This document shows, piece after piece, positions 36,847-44,695 of a stretch of 58,565 nucleotides of DNA; within the stretch, counting starts at the first letter, position 1; each line of letters starts with the position of its first letter. The notes below the pieces were generated by a model. That model was given only the letters and a program-made list of their open reading frames with translations. It did not search any database and was not told the DNA's origin. The position numbers and the translations under genes are program-made. The stretch is from positions 1-58,565 of the forward strand of contig NZ_AMZB01000086.1 of assembly GCF_000313755.1 (NCBI RefSeq), written 5' to 3'. The DNA comes from Pseudomonas nitroreducens TX1 (GTDB lineage: Bacteria > Pseudomonadota > Gammaproteobacteria > Pseudomonadales > Pseudomonadaceae).

Positions 36847-36910
36847 GGAAGCGCTGAATGATCTTGTCGCGGTTCTCGATGGGGATGGTCCAGTTCACCC
36901 GATAAAGCAT
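36713..36910 (-). pseudogene. Truncated DUF3303-like gene
   Basis: From ATG 36910 the frame reads MLYRVNWTIPIENRDKIIQR then GGLPPPGVKRVGRWHAIG, which fits the first 40 residues of the small DUF3303 family. After about position 36784 family similarity stops and the frame continues as a basic tail antisense to the AraC gene. Family members continue with a valine/glutamate-rich second half that is missing here. I infer a deletion that joined its middle to the 3' end of the AraC gene. Confidence 0.6.
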
Positions 36911-37100
36911 GTCGCACCTCCGGCCCGCCTCCGGGCTTCGATGGCGCGGACCCGAACCGGCAACGCCGCCAGGGCCGCGCGTGTGTATCCCAGGCGTGAC
37001 AGCCTCCGGCTGGGAGCGGCGTTCTTCCGGCAGGCATGGCAGTGGTAGCCACCCTGCGAGAGGCCGCTGAGCGGCGGCCATTGGTGCCGTTGATCGACGG

Positions 37101-37469
37101 TCAGATCCAGCGATCATTCTCCGCCGTGCGCTCGCCGCCCGCATCGCCGGTGTTCCGTACGCCGCGCGGTTCGATCAGCATCAACTGCACCTCTTGCTCG
37201 GCGTAGGGTTTGTGTTCCACGCCGCGGGGCACCACGTACAGCTCGCCGGCGCGCAGGGTCAGCGGGCCGTCGCGAAAGTCGATGCGCAGCTCGCCATCCA
37301 GCACGATGAAGGTCTCGTCGGTGTCGGCGTGGCTGTGCCAGACGAAGTCGCCCTGCAGCTTCACGACCTTGAGCTGGTAATCGTTCATCTCGGCGATAAC
37401 CCGCGGTTGCCAGGTTTCAGTGATACGGCCGAGCTTGTCCTGCAGGTTGATCGGTTGGCGTTGGCTCAC
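37101..37469 (-). CDS. Single-domain cupin protein
   Basis: The 122-residue product has cupin motif 1 [18 protein letters not shown] (about residues 44-61) and motif 2 [15 protein letters not shown] (about 78-92), with the metal-binding histidines and glutamate present. Such small cupins bind a metal and may be isomerases, dioxygenases or binding proteins. It starts at GTG 37469. A ribosome site and transcription start may lie in the 158-bp divergent region shared with the methyltransferase gene. Confidence 0.88.
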   Translation of the reverse strand: MSQRQPINLQDKLGRITETWQPRVIAEMNDYQLKVVKLQGDFVWHSHADTDETFIVLDGELRIDFRDGPLTLRAGELYVVPRGVEHKPYAEQEVQLMLIEPRGVRNTGDAGGERTAENDRWI

Positions 37470-37627
37470 GGTTTTTTCCTCCTGTTATCGGTCTGCGAAA
37501 ACTACTGTCGGCCCGTGGCGCGGTCTTGCAGGAAATTGCGCTTCAATCCTGGGGGCACGGACCTTGCCGGCCCTGTCGTTGACGCTGACAATCGACCCTC
37601 GGTCCGTCAGAAAGGAGGTGCCGATCC

Positions 37628-38356
37628 ATGGCGCAGAACATCTACGACAACCCCGAATTCTTCGACGGCTACGCCCAGTTGCCGCGCTCGCGGCACGGTC
37701 TTGAGGGCGCGCCGGAGTGGGCCGCACTGCGAACATTGCTGCCGCCGCTGGAGGGCCTCGACGTGGTCGATCTCGGCTGCGGCTATGGCTGGTTCTGCCG
37801 CTACGCGGCGCAGCAGGGCGCCCGTACCGTGAGTGGGCTGGACGTTTCGCAGAAGATGCTCGACCGCGCACGGCAGAGCACCGAATCCGCGCAGGTGAGC
37901 TACTGGCATGCTGATCTCGACCAACTCGAATTGCCCACCGCGGCCTTCGACCTCGCCTACAGCTCCCTGACCCTGCATTACCTTGAAGACCTGCCGCGCT
38001 TCTTCCGCAACGTGCACGATGCGCTGCGCCCAGGCGGCAGCCTGGTGTTCTCCATCGAGCACCCGATCTACATGGCCTCGCTCAAACCCGGCTGGGTCGA
38101 CGACGCCGATGGCCGGCGCTGCTGGCCCGTAGACCATTACCAGGACGAAGGCGAACGCCGCACGGACTGGCTGGCCAAGGGCGTACTCAAGTATCACCGC
38201 ACCCTGGGCAGCGTCCTCAACGCCGTGATCGGCTCGGGGCTGAGGTTGCGTCATGTCCAGGACTGGGGCCCCAGCGCCGAACAGGTTCAGGCCGACCCGG
38301 CGCTGGCCGAAGAGCGCGAACGCCCCATGTTGCTGCTGGTCGCCGCACAGCGCTGA
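37628..38356 (+). CDS. Class I SAM-dependent methyltransferase
   Basis: The 242-residue product has the SAM motif LDVVDLGCGYGWFCRYAAQQ (about residues 43-62), GLDVSQKMLDRARQ, and AYSSLTLHYLEDLPRFFRNV, close to UbiE/Methyltransf_11 proteins. A strong ribosome site AAGGAGGTG lies just upstream of ATG 37628. The substrate is unknown. It is followed 58 nt later by a VOC protein on the same strand. Confidence 0.88.
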   Translation: MAQNIYDNPEFFDGYAQLPRSRHGLEGAPEWAALRTLLPPLEGLDVVDLGCGYGWFCRYAAQQGARTVSGLDVSQKMLDRARQSTESAQVSYWHADLDQLELPTAAFDLAYSSLTLHYLEDLPRFFRNVHDALRPGGSLVFSIEHPIYMASLKPGWVDDADGRRCWPVDHYQDEGERRTDWLAKGVLKYHRTLGSVLNAVIGSGLRLRHVQDWGPSAEQVQADPALAEERERPMLLLVAAQR

Positions 38357-38414
38357 GGCGTGAAAAGCGGGCGACTATGCTCAGAACATCGCGTACGTTT
38401 TCCCGGAGCCCGCC

Positions 38415-38843
38415 ATGTCCACGCCTGCCGCCATTGCCCGCCCCAGCGTCATTCCCTGCCTGCGCTATCGCGATGCGCCCCAGGCCATCGACTGGCTGTG
38501 CGCCACCTTTGGTTTCCAGCGGCAACTGGTGGTTGCCGATGATCACGGCGGCATCGCTCACGCGCAGCTGGCGCTGGCCGACGGCAGCGGGCTGGTGATG
38601 CTCGGTTCGCTGCAGGACAACGAGTACGGCCGGCTGATGCGCCTGCCCGACGAGATCGGCGGCTGCACCCAGAGCATCTATGTGGTGGTGAGGGATGCCG
38701 AGGTGTTGTACCGCGCGGCAGTAAACGGCGGTGCGCAGATCGTCATCGATATCAAGGACGAGGACTACGGCGGCCAGGGCTTTACCTGCCGTGATCCGGA
38801 AGGGCACGTCTGGAGTTTCGGCACCTACGATCCCTGGCACTGA
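38415..38843 (+). CDS. VOC family protein (glyoxalase/bleomycin resistance-like)
   Basis: The 142-residue product is a single VOC unit pair: SVIPCLRYRDAPQAIDWLCA at the start and QGFTCRDPEGHVWSFGTYDP at the end. The layout resembles PhnB/YdeN-like VOC proteins rather than glyoxalase I. Possible metal ligands are near the start and in the final strand. Function is unknown. It may be co-transcribed with the preceding methyltransferase gene. Confidence 0.85.
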   Translation: MSTPAAIARPSVIPCLRYRDAPQAIDWLCATFGFQRQLVVADDHGGIAHAQLALADGSGLVMLGSLQDNEYGRLMRLPDEIGGCTQSIYVVVRDAEVLYRAAVNGGAQIVIDIKDEDYGGQGFTCRDPEGHVWSFGTYDPWH

Positions 38844-39088
38844 GCTCGGTTGTGCGAGCCTCGCCCGCTGGATGCGCAGCCGTCATCAGTTTCCCTGGCG
38901 TAAGGCGGGACGCTTCACAATGAAACTGCTGGACAGCGAGCGCAGCCGCACCGGCGGAAGCCGCCGTGTCAGCGCGTGCAGGATGCCGCTTGCACTGCGC
39001 GACGGCACGAGTTGCCCGGCGGCCACTGTTTCTACCCAAGCGCCGGACGCCGTGTTAGAAAGCGCCCATCGATCATTCGGAGGCTGTC

Positions 39089-40183
39089 ATGGGCAAGTTG
39101 CGCGTTGGGGTGATTTTCGGTGGGCGTTCGGCGGAGCACGAGGTGTCGCTGCAATCGGCGAAGAACATTGTCGACGCACTGGACCGCGAGCGCTTCGAGC
39201 CGGTGCTGATCGGTATCGACAAGGAGGGGCGCTGGCACCTCAATGATGCCTCCGACTACCTGCTCAACCAGGAGAACCCGGCGCTGATCGCGCTCAATCG
39301 CTCCAATCGCGAACTGGCCGTGGTGCCCGGCAAGGCCGAGCAGCAACTGGTGGAAACCGGTAGCCGCCAGTTGCTTGACCATGTCGATGTGATCTTCCCC
39401 ATCGTCCACGGCACCCAGGGCGAGGATGGCTGCCTGCAGGGGCTGCTGCGTATGGCAGACATTCCCTTCGTCGGCTCCGACGTGCTGGGCTCGGCCATCT
39501 GCATGGACAAGGATGTGAGCAAGCGCCTGCTGCGCGACGCCGGCATCGCTATCACGCCGTTCATCACCCTGACCCGCGCCAATGCTGCACGCACGCCTTT
39601 CGCCGAAGCGCAGCGCAAGCTCGGCCTGCCGCTGTTCATCAAGCCGGCGAACATGGGCTCCTCGGTGGGCGTGAGCAAGGTCGAGGACGAGGCCGCCTAC
39701 GACGAAGCCGTGCGCCTGGCGCTCGCCTTCGACGACAAGGTGCTGGTGGAGGCCGCCGTGAACGGCCGCGAGATCGAATGTGCGGTGCTGGGCAATGAAC
39801 AGCCGGTCGCCAGTGGTTGCGGCGAGATCGTCGTGGGCAGCGGCTTCTATTCCTACGACAGCAAGTACATCGACGAGGATGCCGCCAAGGTCGTGGTGCC
39901 GGCGGATATTCCTGCCGAGGCCAGCGAGCGTATCCGCCAGCTTGCCGTGGAGGCCTTCCTTGCCCTGGAGTGTTCGGGGCTGGCGCGGGTCGACGTATTC
40001 CTCACGCAGGGCGGCGAGGTGCTGATCAACGAGCTGAACTCGCTGCCCGGCTTCACCCGCATCAGCATGTATCCCAAGCTCTGGCAGGCCGCGGGCATGA
40101 CCTACAGCGAGCTGGTCAGCCGTCTGATCGACCTCGCCATCGAGCGCCACGCCGCTCGCCGGAACCTGCAGACCAACCGCTGA
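39089..40183 (+). CDS. ddlA: D-alanine--D-alanine ligase A
   Basis: ATP-grasp enzyme that joins two D-alanines for peptidoglycan precursors in the cytoplasm. The 364-residue product has the N-terminal [20 protein letters not shown], the ATP-grasp loop [16 protein letters not shown] (about residues 188-203), and C-terminal [19 protein letters not shown]. Its length and the [11 protein letters not shown] motif mark the DdlA type rather than the shorter cell-division-cluster DdlB. GGAGG lies 6 nt before the start. It stands alone among accessory enzymes. Confidence 0.95.
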   Translation: MGKLRVGVIFGGRSAEHEVSLQSAKNIVDALDRERFEPVLIGIDKEGRWHLNDASDYLLNQENPALIALNRSNRELAVVPGKAEQQLVETGSRQLLDHVDVIFPIVHGTQGEDGCLQGLLRMADIPFVGSDVLGSAICMDKDVSKRLLRDAGIAITPFITLTRANAARTPFAEAQRKLGLPLFIKPANMGSSVGVSKVEDEAAYDEAVRLALAFDDKVLVEAAVNGREIECAVLGNEQPVASGCGEIVVGSGFYSYDSKYIDEDAAKVVVPADIPAEASERIRQLAVEAFLALECSGLARVDVFLTQGGEVLINELNSLPGFTRISMYPKLWQAAGMTYSELVSRLIDLAIERHAARRNLQTNR

Positions 40184-40285
40184 TCCGCTCCCAGGCCCCG
40201 CCTTCTGCGCTACCCTGACATCCCGCCGCCCGAATTCGGGCGGCCGGCCCCGTGTCCCCATGACAAGCGCAAGAAGGAGCACGAG

Positions 40286-41110
40286 ATGAACACTGTGGTT
40301 TTCGCCGACGGCACCGCCGTCCCCGCCATCGGCCAGGGCACCTGGCACCTGGGCGAGGACAGCTTCCAGCGCAAGCGCGAGATTGCCGCCCTGCGCGAAG
40401 GCATCGAGCGCGGCCTGTCCCTGATCGACACCGCCGAGATGTATGCCGAGGGCGGCGCCGAAGCGGTGGTCGGCGAGGCGCTGGCCGGCCTGCGTGACCA
40501 GGTCTTCCTGGTCAGCAAGGTCTATCCGCACAACGCCAGCCGGCGTGGCATTCCCGAAGCCTGCGAGCGCAGCCTCAAGCGCCTGGGTACCGACTGCCTG
40601 GACCTCTACCTGTTGCACTGGCGCGGCCAGTATCCGCTGGACGAAACCGTCGAGGCCTTCGAACGCCTGCGCGAGCAGGGCAAGATCAAGCGCTGGGGCG
40701 TCTCCAACTTCGACCTCGACGACATGCAGGAATTGAACGAGCCCGCCTGTGCCACCAACCAGGTGCAATACAGCCTGGAGGAGCGCGGCATCGAGTGGGA
40801 CCTGCTGCCCTGGTGCCAGGAACAGCGCATGCCGCTGATGGCCTACTGTCCGGTTGGGCAGGGCGGCAAGCTGCTGCGCCACCCGGTGCTGGCGGAAATC
40901 GCCGGGCGCCACGGCGCCACACCTGCCCGTGTGGCGCTGGCCTGGCTGATCCACCAGCCCGGCGTCATTGCCATCCCCAAGGCCGTGGAGTCGCTGCACA
41001 TCCGCGACAACGCCGCCGCGCTGCAGTTGCGCCTGACGCCCGAGGACCTCGAGGCCCTCGACGCGGCCTTCCCGCCGCCGACCCGCAAGCGGCATCTGGC
41101 GGTGGTCTGA
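40286..41110 (+). CDS. Aldo/keto reductase
   Basis: The 274-residue NADPH-dependent oxidoreductase has the catalytic tetrad Asp48 and Tyr53 (LIDTAEMYAEGG), Lys78 (LVSKVYP) and His111 (LLHWRG), plus the cofactor-site segment GVIAIPKAVESLHIRDNAAA near the C-terminus. It resembles the YeaE/AKR group of methylglyoxal or diketo reductases. It may be the first gene of a run continuing to the five-gene cluster, 90 nt downstream. Confidence 0.9.
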   Translation: MNTVVFADGTAVPAIGQGTWHLGEDSFQRKREIAALREGIERGLSLIDTAEMYAEGGAEAVVGEALAGLRDQVFLVSKVYPHNASRRGIPEACERSLKRLGTDCLDLYLLHWRGQYPLDETVEAFERLREQGKIKRWGVSNFDLDDMQELNEPACATNQVQYSLEERGIEWDLLPWCQEQRMPLMAYCPVGQGGKLLRHPVLAEIAGRHGATPARVALAWLIHQPGVIAIPKAVESLHIRDNAAALQLRLTPEDLEALDAAFPPPTRKRHLAVV

Positions 41111-41200
41111 AGCCGGAGCCCCGGCCGTCGCTCGCCGGAGCGCGGCCGGGGTGCGGTGCTAGCCTTGCCCCATTGGTCACCGGCCGGGAGGGCTGCAGCG

Positions 41201-41572
41201 ATGAGCAACTACACAGCGGACAGCGCCGCGATCAACCGCGTGCTGACAGACTACGTCGAGGGCATGACCTTCGGCGACGAGTCGCGTCTGCGACTGGCCT
41301 TTCACCCGTCCTGCAAGATCGTCGGCAACTACCACGGCGCGCTGGAATGGTCGTCACTGGACGAATTCATCGGCGCGATCAAGGCCGAGTCCCCGCCTCC
41401 GGAAGGCGCGCCGCCGCCCTGGGAGCTGAAGTCGCTGGATATCACCGGCGACAGCGCAGTGGCCAAGGTTGCCGACGAGTTCCAGGGCATGCATTTCACC
41501 GACTACCTGGCCCTGCTGCGCATTGGCGGCGGCTGGCAGATCGTCAACAAGCTCTACTACCTGCACGAATGA
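41201..41572 (+). CDS. NTF2-like / putative lumazine-binding protein
   Basis: The 123-residue product has the small cone-shaped fold typical of the NTF2-like superfamily: SAAINRVLTDYVEGMTFGDE at the start, HPSCKIVGNYHG, and ALLRIGGGWQIVNKLYYLHE at the end. It resembles the putative lumazine-binding family PF12893. It may be an isomerase, cyclase or binding protein. The next gene begins 1 nt after its stop. ATG 41201 follows a GGAGGG ribosome site. Confidence 0.82.
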   Translation: MSNYTADSAAINRVLTDYVEGMTFGDESRLRLAFHPSCKIVGNYHGALEWSSLDEFIGAIKAESPPPEGAPPPWELKSLDITGDSAVAKVADEFQGMHFTDYLALLRIGGGWQIVNKLYYLHE

Positions 41573-41573
41573 C

Positions 41574-42386
41574 GTGGAACGCCTAGCGCTGCGCGGTACG
41601 CCGGAAACCCTGCTGATCACCCTCTACGCCAAGGCGAAGGAGAGTGAGCTGCCCGACAGCCTGCTGCGCGACCGTTTCTCGCGGCAGGCGGTGGAGCAGA
41701 TCGACTACGACTTCGCCCGCCTGCACATCGGCCGTGCCGAGCAGGTGGGCATCGCCCTGCGGGCCAAGCTGTTCGACGACTGGGTGCGCGACTTCCTTGC
41801 GCAGTATCCAGCCTGTATGGTGTTGCAACTGGGCTGCGGGTTGGACAGTCGCGTCTTTCGCATCGACCCGTCGTCCACCGTGCAATGGTTCGAGGTGGAC
41901 TTCCCCGAGGTGATCGCGCTACGCGAGCGCCTGTATCCGCTGCGGGAAAACTGCCATCTGCTGGCCACTTCGCTGGCGGCGCCGGGCTGGTGGCGCGCGG
42001 TGCCGACCGGGCGGCCGGTCCTGATCCTTTCCGAAGGCGTGCTGCCCTACGTCGAGGCGGGCAAGGTGCCCTGGCTGCTGCGCGCGCTGGTCGAGCACTG
42101 TGGCCAGGGAGAGCTGGCGCTCGATGGCTACAGCCGCCTGGGTATCCGCCTGCTGCAGTGGAACCCGATGATCCGGCGCACCGGCGCCGTGCTGCATTGG
42201 GGCATCGACGAGCCGCAGGAGCTGGAACAGCAGGTGCCGGCCCTGCGTTTCGTCGAGGCCATCGCTGCCTACGACCGTAAGCAGATTGCACGGCTGTCGC
42301 TGGGCATGCGTCTGCTCTACGAGATCACCCTGGCCATTCCGGCGATGCGGCGCATGGGGCGCCTGCTGCGTTATCGCTTCGGCTAG
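41574..42386 (+). CDS. LCM/PPM-type O-methyltransferase
   Basis: The 270-residue product fits the leucine carboxyl methyltransferase family (PF04072, including polyketide O-methyltransferases such as TcmP): LLITLYAKAKESELPDSLLR, LQLGCGLDSRVFRIDPSS (SAM site, about residues 84-101), EVDFPEVIALRERLYPL and LILSEGVLPYVE. The GTG at 41574 lies 1 nt after the upstream stop and is preferred to a longer frame overlapping that gene. Its substrate is probably a small acid or phenol, but this is inference. Confidence 0.85.
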   Translation: MERLALRGTPETLLITLYAKAKESELPDSLLRDRFSRQAVEQIDYDFARLHIGRAEQVGIALRAKLFDDWVRDFLAQYPACMVLQLGCGLDSRVFRIDPSSTVQWFEVDFPEVIALRERLYPLRENCHLLATSLAAPGWWRAVPTGRPVLILSEGVLPYVEAGKVPWLLRALVEHCGQGELALDGYSRLGIRLLQWNPMIRRTGAVLHWGIDEPQELEQQVPALRFVEAIAAYDRKQIARLSLGMRLLYEITLAIPAMRRMGRLLRYRFG

Positions 42387-42452
42387 ACAGGCCGATTCGG
42401 CCGCTGGCTGCTTTAATCATCCCTCTACGACGACAGTGCGCAGGAGTCGGCG

Positions 42453-42908
42453 ATGAAGCTCGAGCCGTTGATGGAAATGAACGTGAAGGCCAGCGTGCCC
42501 GTGGAAATCGGCCGCGTGCCGCAGGGCCAGCGGCTGATCTCGGCAGCCGGCGGAGGGACCTTCAAGGGCCAGCGCCTGAGCGGCGAAGTGCTGCCCGGCG
42601 GTGGTGACTGGATTCTGGTGGACGGCGACGGCGGCTGGCACCTGGAGGTGCGCCTCGTGCTGCGCACCGACGATGGCGCGCGTATCCTGATGCAGCACAA
42701 CGGGCTGCTGGTGGCCAACCCGAAGATCATCCACGCGGTCTCGCGCGGCGACAGCACCGAGTTCGGCGACACCTATTTCATGATCCAGCCACGTTTCGAG
42801 GTGGGCGACGACCGCTACCGCTGGCTCAATCACCAGTTGGCGGTGGGGGAGGGCCGGCTGGGGCCAGGCTGGGTCGAATACCGGTTGTACTCACTCGCCA
42901 ATGGATGA
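42453..42908 (+). CDS. DUF3237 family protein
   Basis: The 151-residue product matches the DUF3237 family: EIGRVPQGQRLISAAGGGTF (about residues 18-37), LSGEVLPGGGDWILVDGDG, and DTYFMIQPRFEVGDDRYRWL near the C-terminus. The family is a compact beta barrel of unknown role, often close to oxidoreductase and aromatic-degradation genes. It follows the methyltransferase by 66 nt on the same strand. Confidence 0.88.
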   Translation: MKLEPLMEMNVKASVPVEIGRVPQGQRLISAAGGGTFKGQRLSGEVLPGGGDWILVDGDGGWHLEVRLVLRTDDGARILMQHNGLLVANPKIIHAVSRGDSTEFGDTYFMIQPRFEVGDDRYRWLNHQLAVGEGRLGPGWVEYRLYSLANG

Positions 42909-42977
42909 GCGATGAAGAACAAGACTTGTCACACGCGGCGGGCACAGTTGGCGCATCAGGGATCTGGAGACGACGCC

Positions 42978-43406
42978 ATGGCTCTGCCCCCCAACATGCA
43001 GCCCGACGACAAGGTGGTGCTGTTCGACGGTACCTGCCGCCTGTGCAATGGCTGGAGCCGCTTCCTCCTGCGGCATGACCGCGAGCGCCGGGTAAAGCTG
43101 TGCAGCGTGCAGTCCGCCGAGGGCCAGGCGATCCTCGACTGGTTCGGACTGCCTACCGAGTACTTCGACACCATGCTCTACGTCGAGGGCCGCGAAGGTT
43201 TCGAACGCAGTGACGCCTTCCTGCGCGTGGTCGCGCAGCTGCCGGCGCCATGGAACTGGCTGCGTGCGCTCTGGCTGATTCCGCGCCCCTTGCGTGACTG
43301 GTGCTACGACCGCATCGCGCTCAACCGTTATCGCCTGTTCGGCCGCGAGGACATCTGCCTGATGCCGTCGCCACAGTACCGCGGGCGTTTCCTCGGCAAT
43401 GACTAG
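42978..43406 (+). CDS. DCC family thiol-disulfide oxidoreductase (DUF393)
   Basis: The 142-residue product has the DCC signature VVLFDGTCRLCNGWSRFLLR with the redox pair Cys20-x-x-Cys23, and the family features DTMLYVEGREGFERSDAFLR and DWCYDRIALNRYRLFGR. It is a thioredoxin-like protein; substrates are unknown. ATG 42978 gives the usual length. It overlaps the DoxX gene by 8 nt, so the two are coupled and may pass electrons to a membrane quinone partner. Confidence 0.9.
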   Translation: MALPPNMQPDDKVVLFDGTCRLCNGWSRFLLRHDRERRVKLCSVQSAEGQAILDWFGLPTEYFDTMLYVEGREGFERSDAFLRVVAQLPAPWNWLRALWLIPRPLRDWCYDRIALNRYRLFGREDICLMPSPQYRGRFLGND

Positions 43407-43791
43407 CGCGGCCATCGCGCGGCTGGCGCTGGGGGTGGTGTTCCTCTATCACGGGCTGGTGCCCAAGCTGCTGTTCCTCAGCCCCGATGAGGTGCGGATG
43501 ATCGAGGCCCACGGCTGGCCGCTGTCCACCCAGCGCATTGCCGAGGTTGCAGGCGTCGCCGAGATCGTCCTGGCGCTGGCCATCCTGCTGCTGCGCCGCA
43601 GCCCCTGGCCATTGTGGCTGGCGGTGGCTGCGCTGGTCGGACTGCTGGTGGACGTCGCGCTGTTCGCGCCGGAACTGTTGCTGCGGGCCTTCAATCCGGT
43701 GTCCACCAACATCGCCGCCCTGGCGTTGTGCGTCATCGCCCTGCTCGGCGAACGGGGCGCGCACGCGTCGCGCCCCCTGCCGTTGCGCTAG
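43399..43791 (+). CDS. DoxX-like membrane protein
   Basis: The 130-residue product has four membrane segments: IARLALGVVFLYHGLVPKLL, VAGVAEIVLALAILLLRR, LWLAVAALVGLLVDVALFAP and NIAALALCVIALLGE. This is the DoxX-like topology, and the GLVPK segment fits. Related DoxD/DoxX proteins act as quinone-linked oxidoreductase subunits. It is the last gene of the cluster, coupled to the DCC gene. Confidence 0.85.
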   Translation: MTSAAIARLALGVVFLYHGLVPKLLFLSPDEVRMIEAHGWPLSTQRIAEVAGVAEIVLALAILLLRRSPWPLWLAVAALVGLLVDVALFAPELLLRAFNPVSTNIAALALCVIALLGERGAHASRPLPLR

Positions 43792-43798
43792 ACCGGCG

Positions 43799-44542
43799 TC
43801 AGAAGCTGCGGGAGACGCTGGCTACCACGGTGGCCGTGCACGCGTCGCCGAAACCGAACTGGGTCCTGCATTCGTTCTGCGACAGGTCGGTGTCGATGTA
43901 GCTCACTGCCCAGTCGAAGCCCACCCATTCGTGGCTCAGCTTCGCCTCCCACTCGTGGTAGGCATCGCGGGTGCTGCCGTCGCCGGAAAGGTAGAGCGGG
44001 TCCTTGGCGTCGTTGCGGCCGTAGCGCACGCGCAGCTTGAACTCGGCCGGCAGCTCGGCGTTATAGGCCAGGTAGGTGTAGAGGTTGGCCTGGTCTTCGC
44101 CGAAGTAGGTCGGGTAGTCGTTGCCATAGTAGGCCGCGACTTCGAAACCATAGGCGTGGAGGATGGCGTAGGTGTCGCTCTGGTTGAACTGGCTTTCCTT
44201 CGGGTAGGCGTACTTGATGTAGCCCAGGTCCAGGGCGACGTCCTCGTTGGCCTGCCAGTACCAGCCGCCGTAGTAGTCGATTTCCTGACGGGTCTTCAGG
44301 TCGCCGCCGAAATCGACGTTGGAGCTCCATACGCCCAGGTAGGCGCCGGAGGCGTGCAGCAGGGTGGCGCCGACCTGCAGGGCAGGGTCGCCCTGGGTCT
44401 GCGAGATGCCACGGGTGCGGTAGTCGCTGACCAGCGCGGTGTCGATCTGCAGGTTGAAGTCGTGGCCCAGCTCGACGGCCAGGGCGGAGGTGAGCGGCGC
44501 GCAGGCGAGCAGCGCGCCAGCCAGCCAATGGGGGCGGTTCAT
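43799..44542 (-). CDS. TorF-family putative outer-membrane porin
   Basis: The 247-residue product has a signal peptide (MNRPHWLAGALLACAPLTSA then LA) and the TorF/Gcw_chp pattern: LVSDYRTRGISQTQGDPALQ, VGATLLHASGAYLGVWSSNV and YGGWYWQANEDVALDLGYIK, repeated aromatic beta strands ending in VSRSF with terminal Phe. Its substrate is unknown. It follows the amidohydrolase gene on the same strand at 153 nt, with a hairpin between, so it may supply substrate across the outer membrane. Confidence 0.85.
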   Translation of the reverse strand: MNRPHWLAGALLACAPLTSALAVELGHDFNLQIDTALVSDYRTRGISQTQGDPALQVGATLLHASGAYLGVWSSNVDFGGDLKTRQEIDYYGGWYWQANEDVALDLGYIKYAYPKESQFNQSDTYAILHAYGFEVAAYYGNDYPTYFGEDQANLYTYLAYNAELPAEFKLRVRYGRNDAKDPLYLSGDGSTRDAYHEWEAKLSHEWVGFDWAVSYIDTDLSQNECRTQFGFGDACTATVVASVSRSF

Positions 44543-44654
44543 GTGGGGAGTCCCTTTGTTGTGATTGTCTGTGGGCAGATGAAAAATCCCGCGCAGCACC
44601 GGCCCTCCCGGCCATGCCGAGGAGCGTGAAGGGAGTGCAGGGCTGGCGGGCAAG

Positions 44655-44681
44655 GCGCCGGGGCTGTTCAGACCCCGGCGC
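44655..44681 (-). terminator. Hairpin after the amidohydrolase gene
   Basis: GCGCCGGGG and CCCCGGCGC form a perfect 9-bp stem over 9 nt, 15 nt past the amidohydrolase stop, with a second small stem GGAGC/GCTCC at 44683-44695. There is no long T-run, so termination may be partial. Confidence 0.5.
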
Positions 44682-44695
44682 AGGAGCCCGGCTCC

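Noticed and set aside
39032..41095. A 687-residue open frame antisense to ddlA and the aldo/keto reductase gene
   Set aside because: It covers two clear genes on the other strand, has the low-complexity composition of a high-GC shadow frame and shows no domain.
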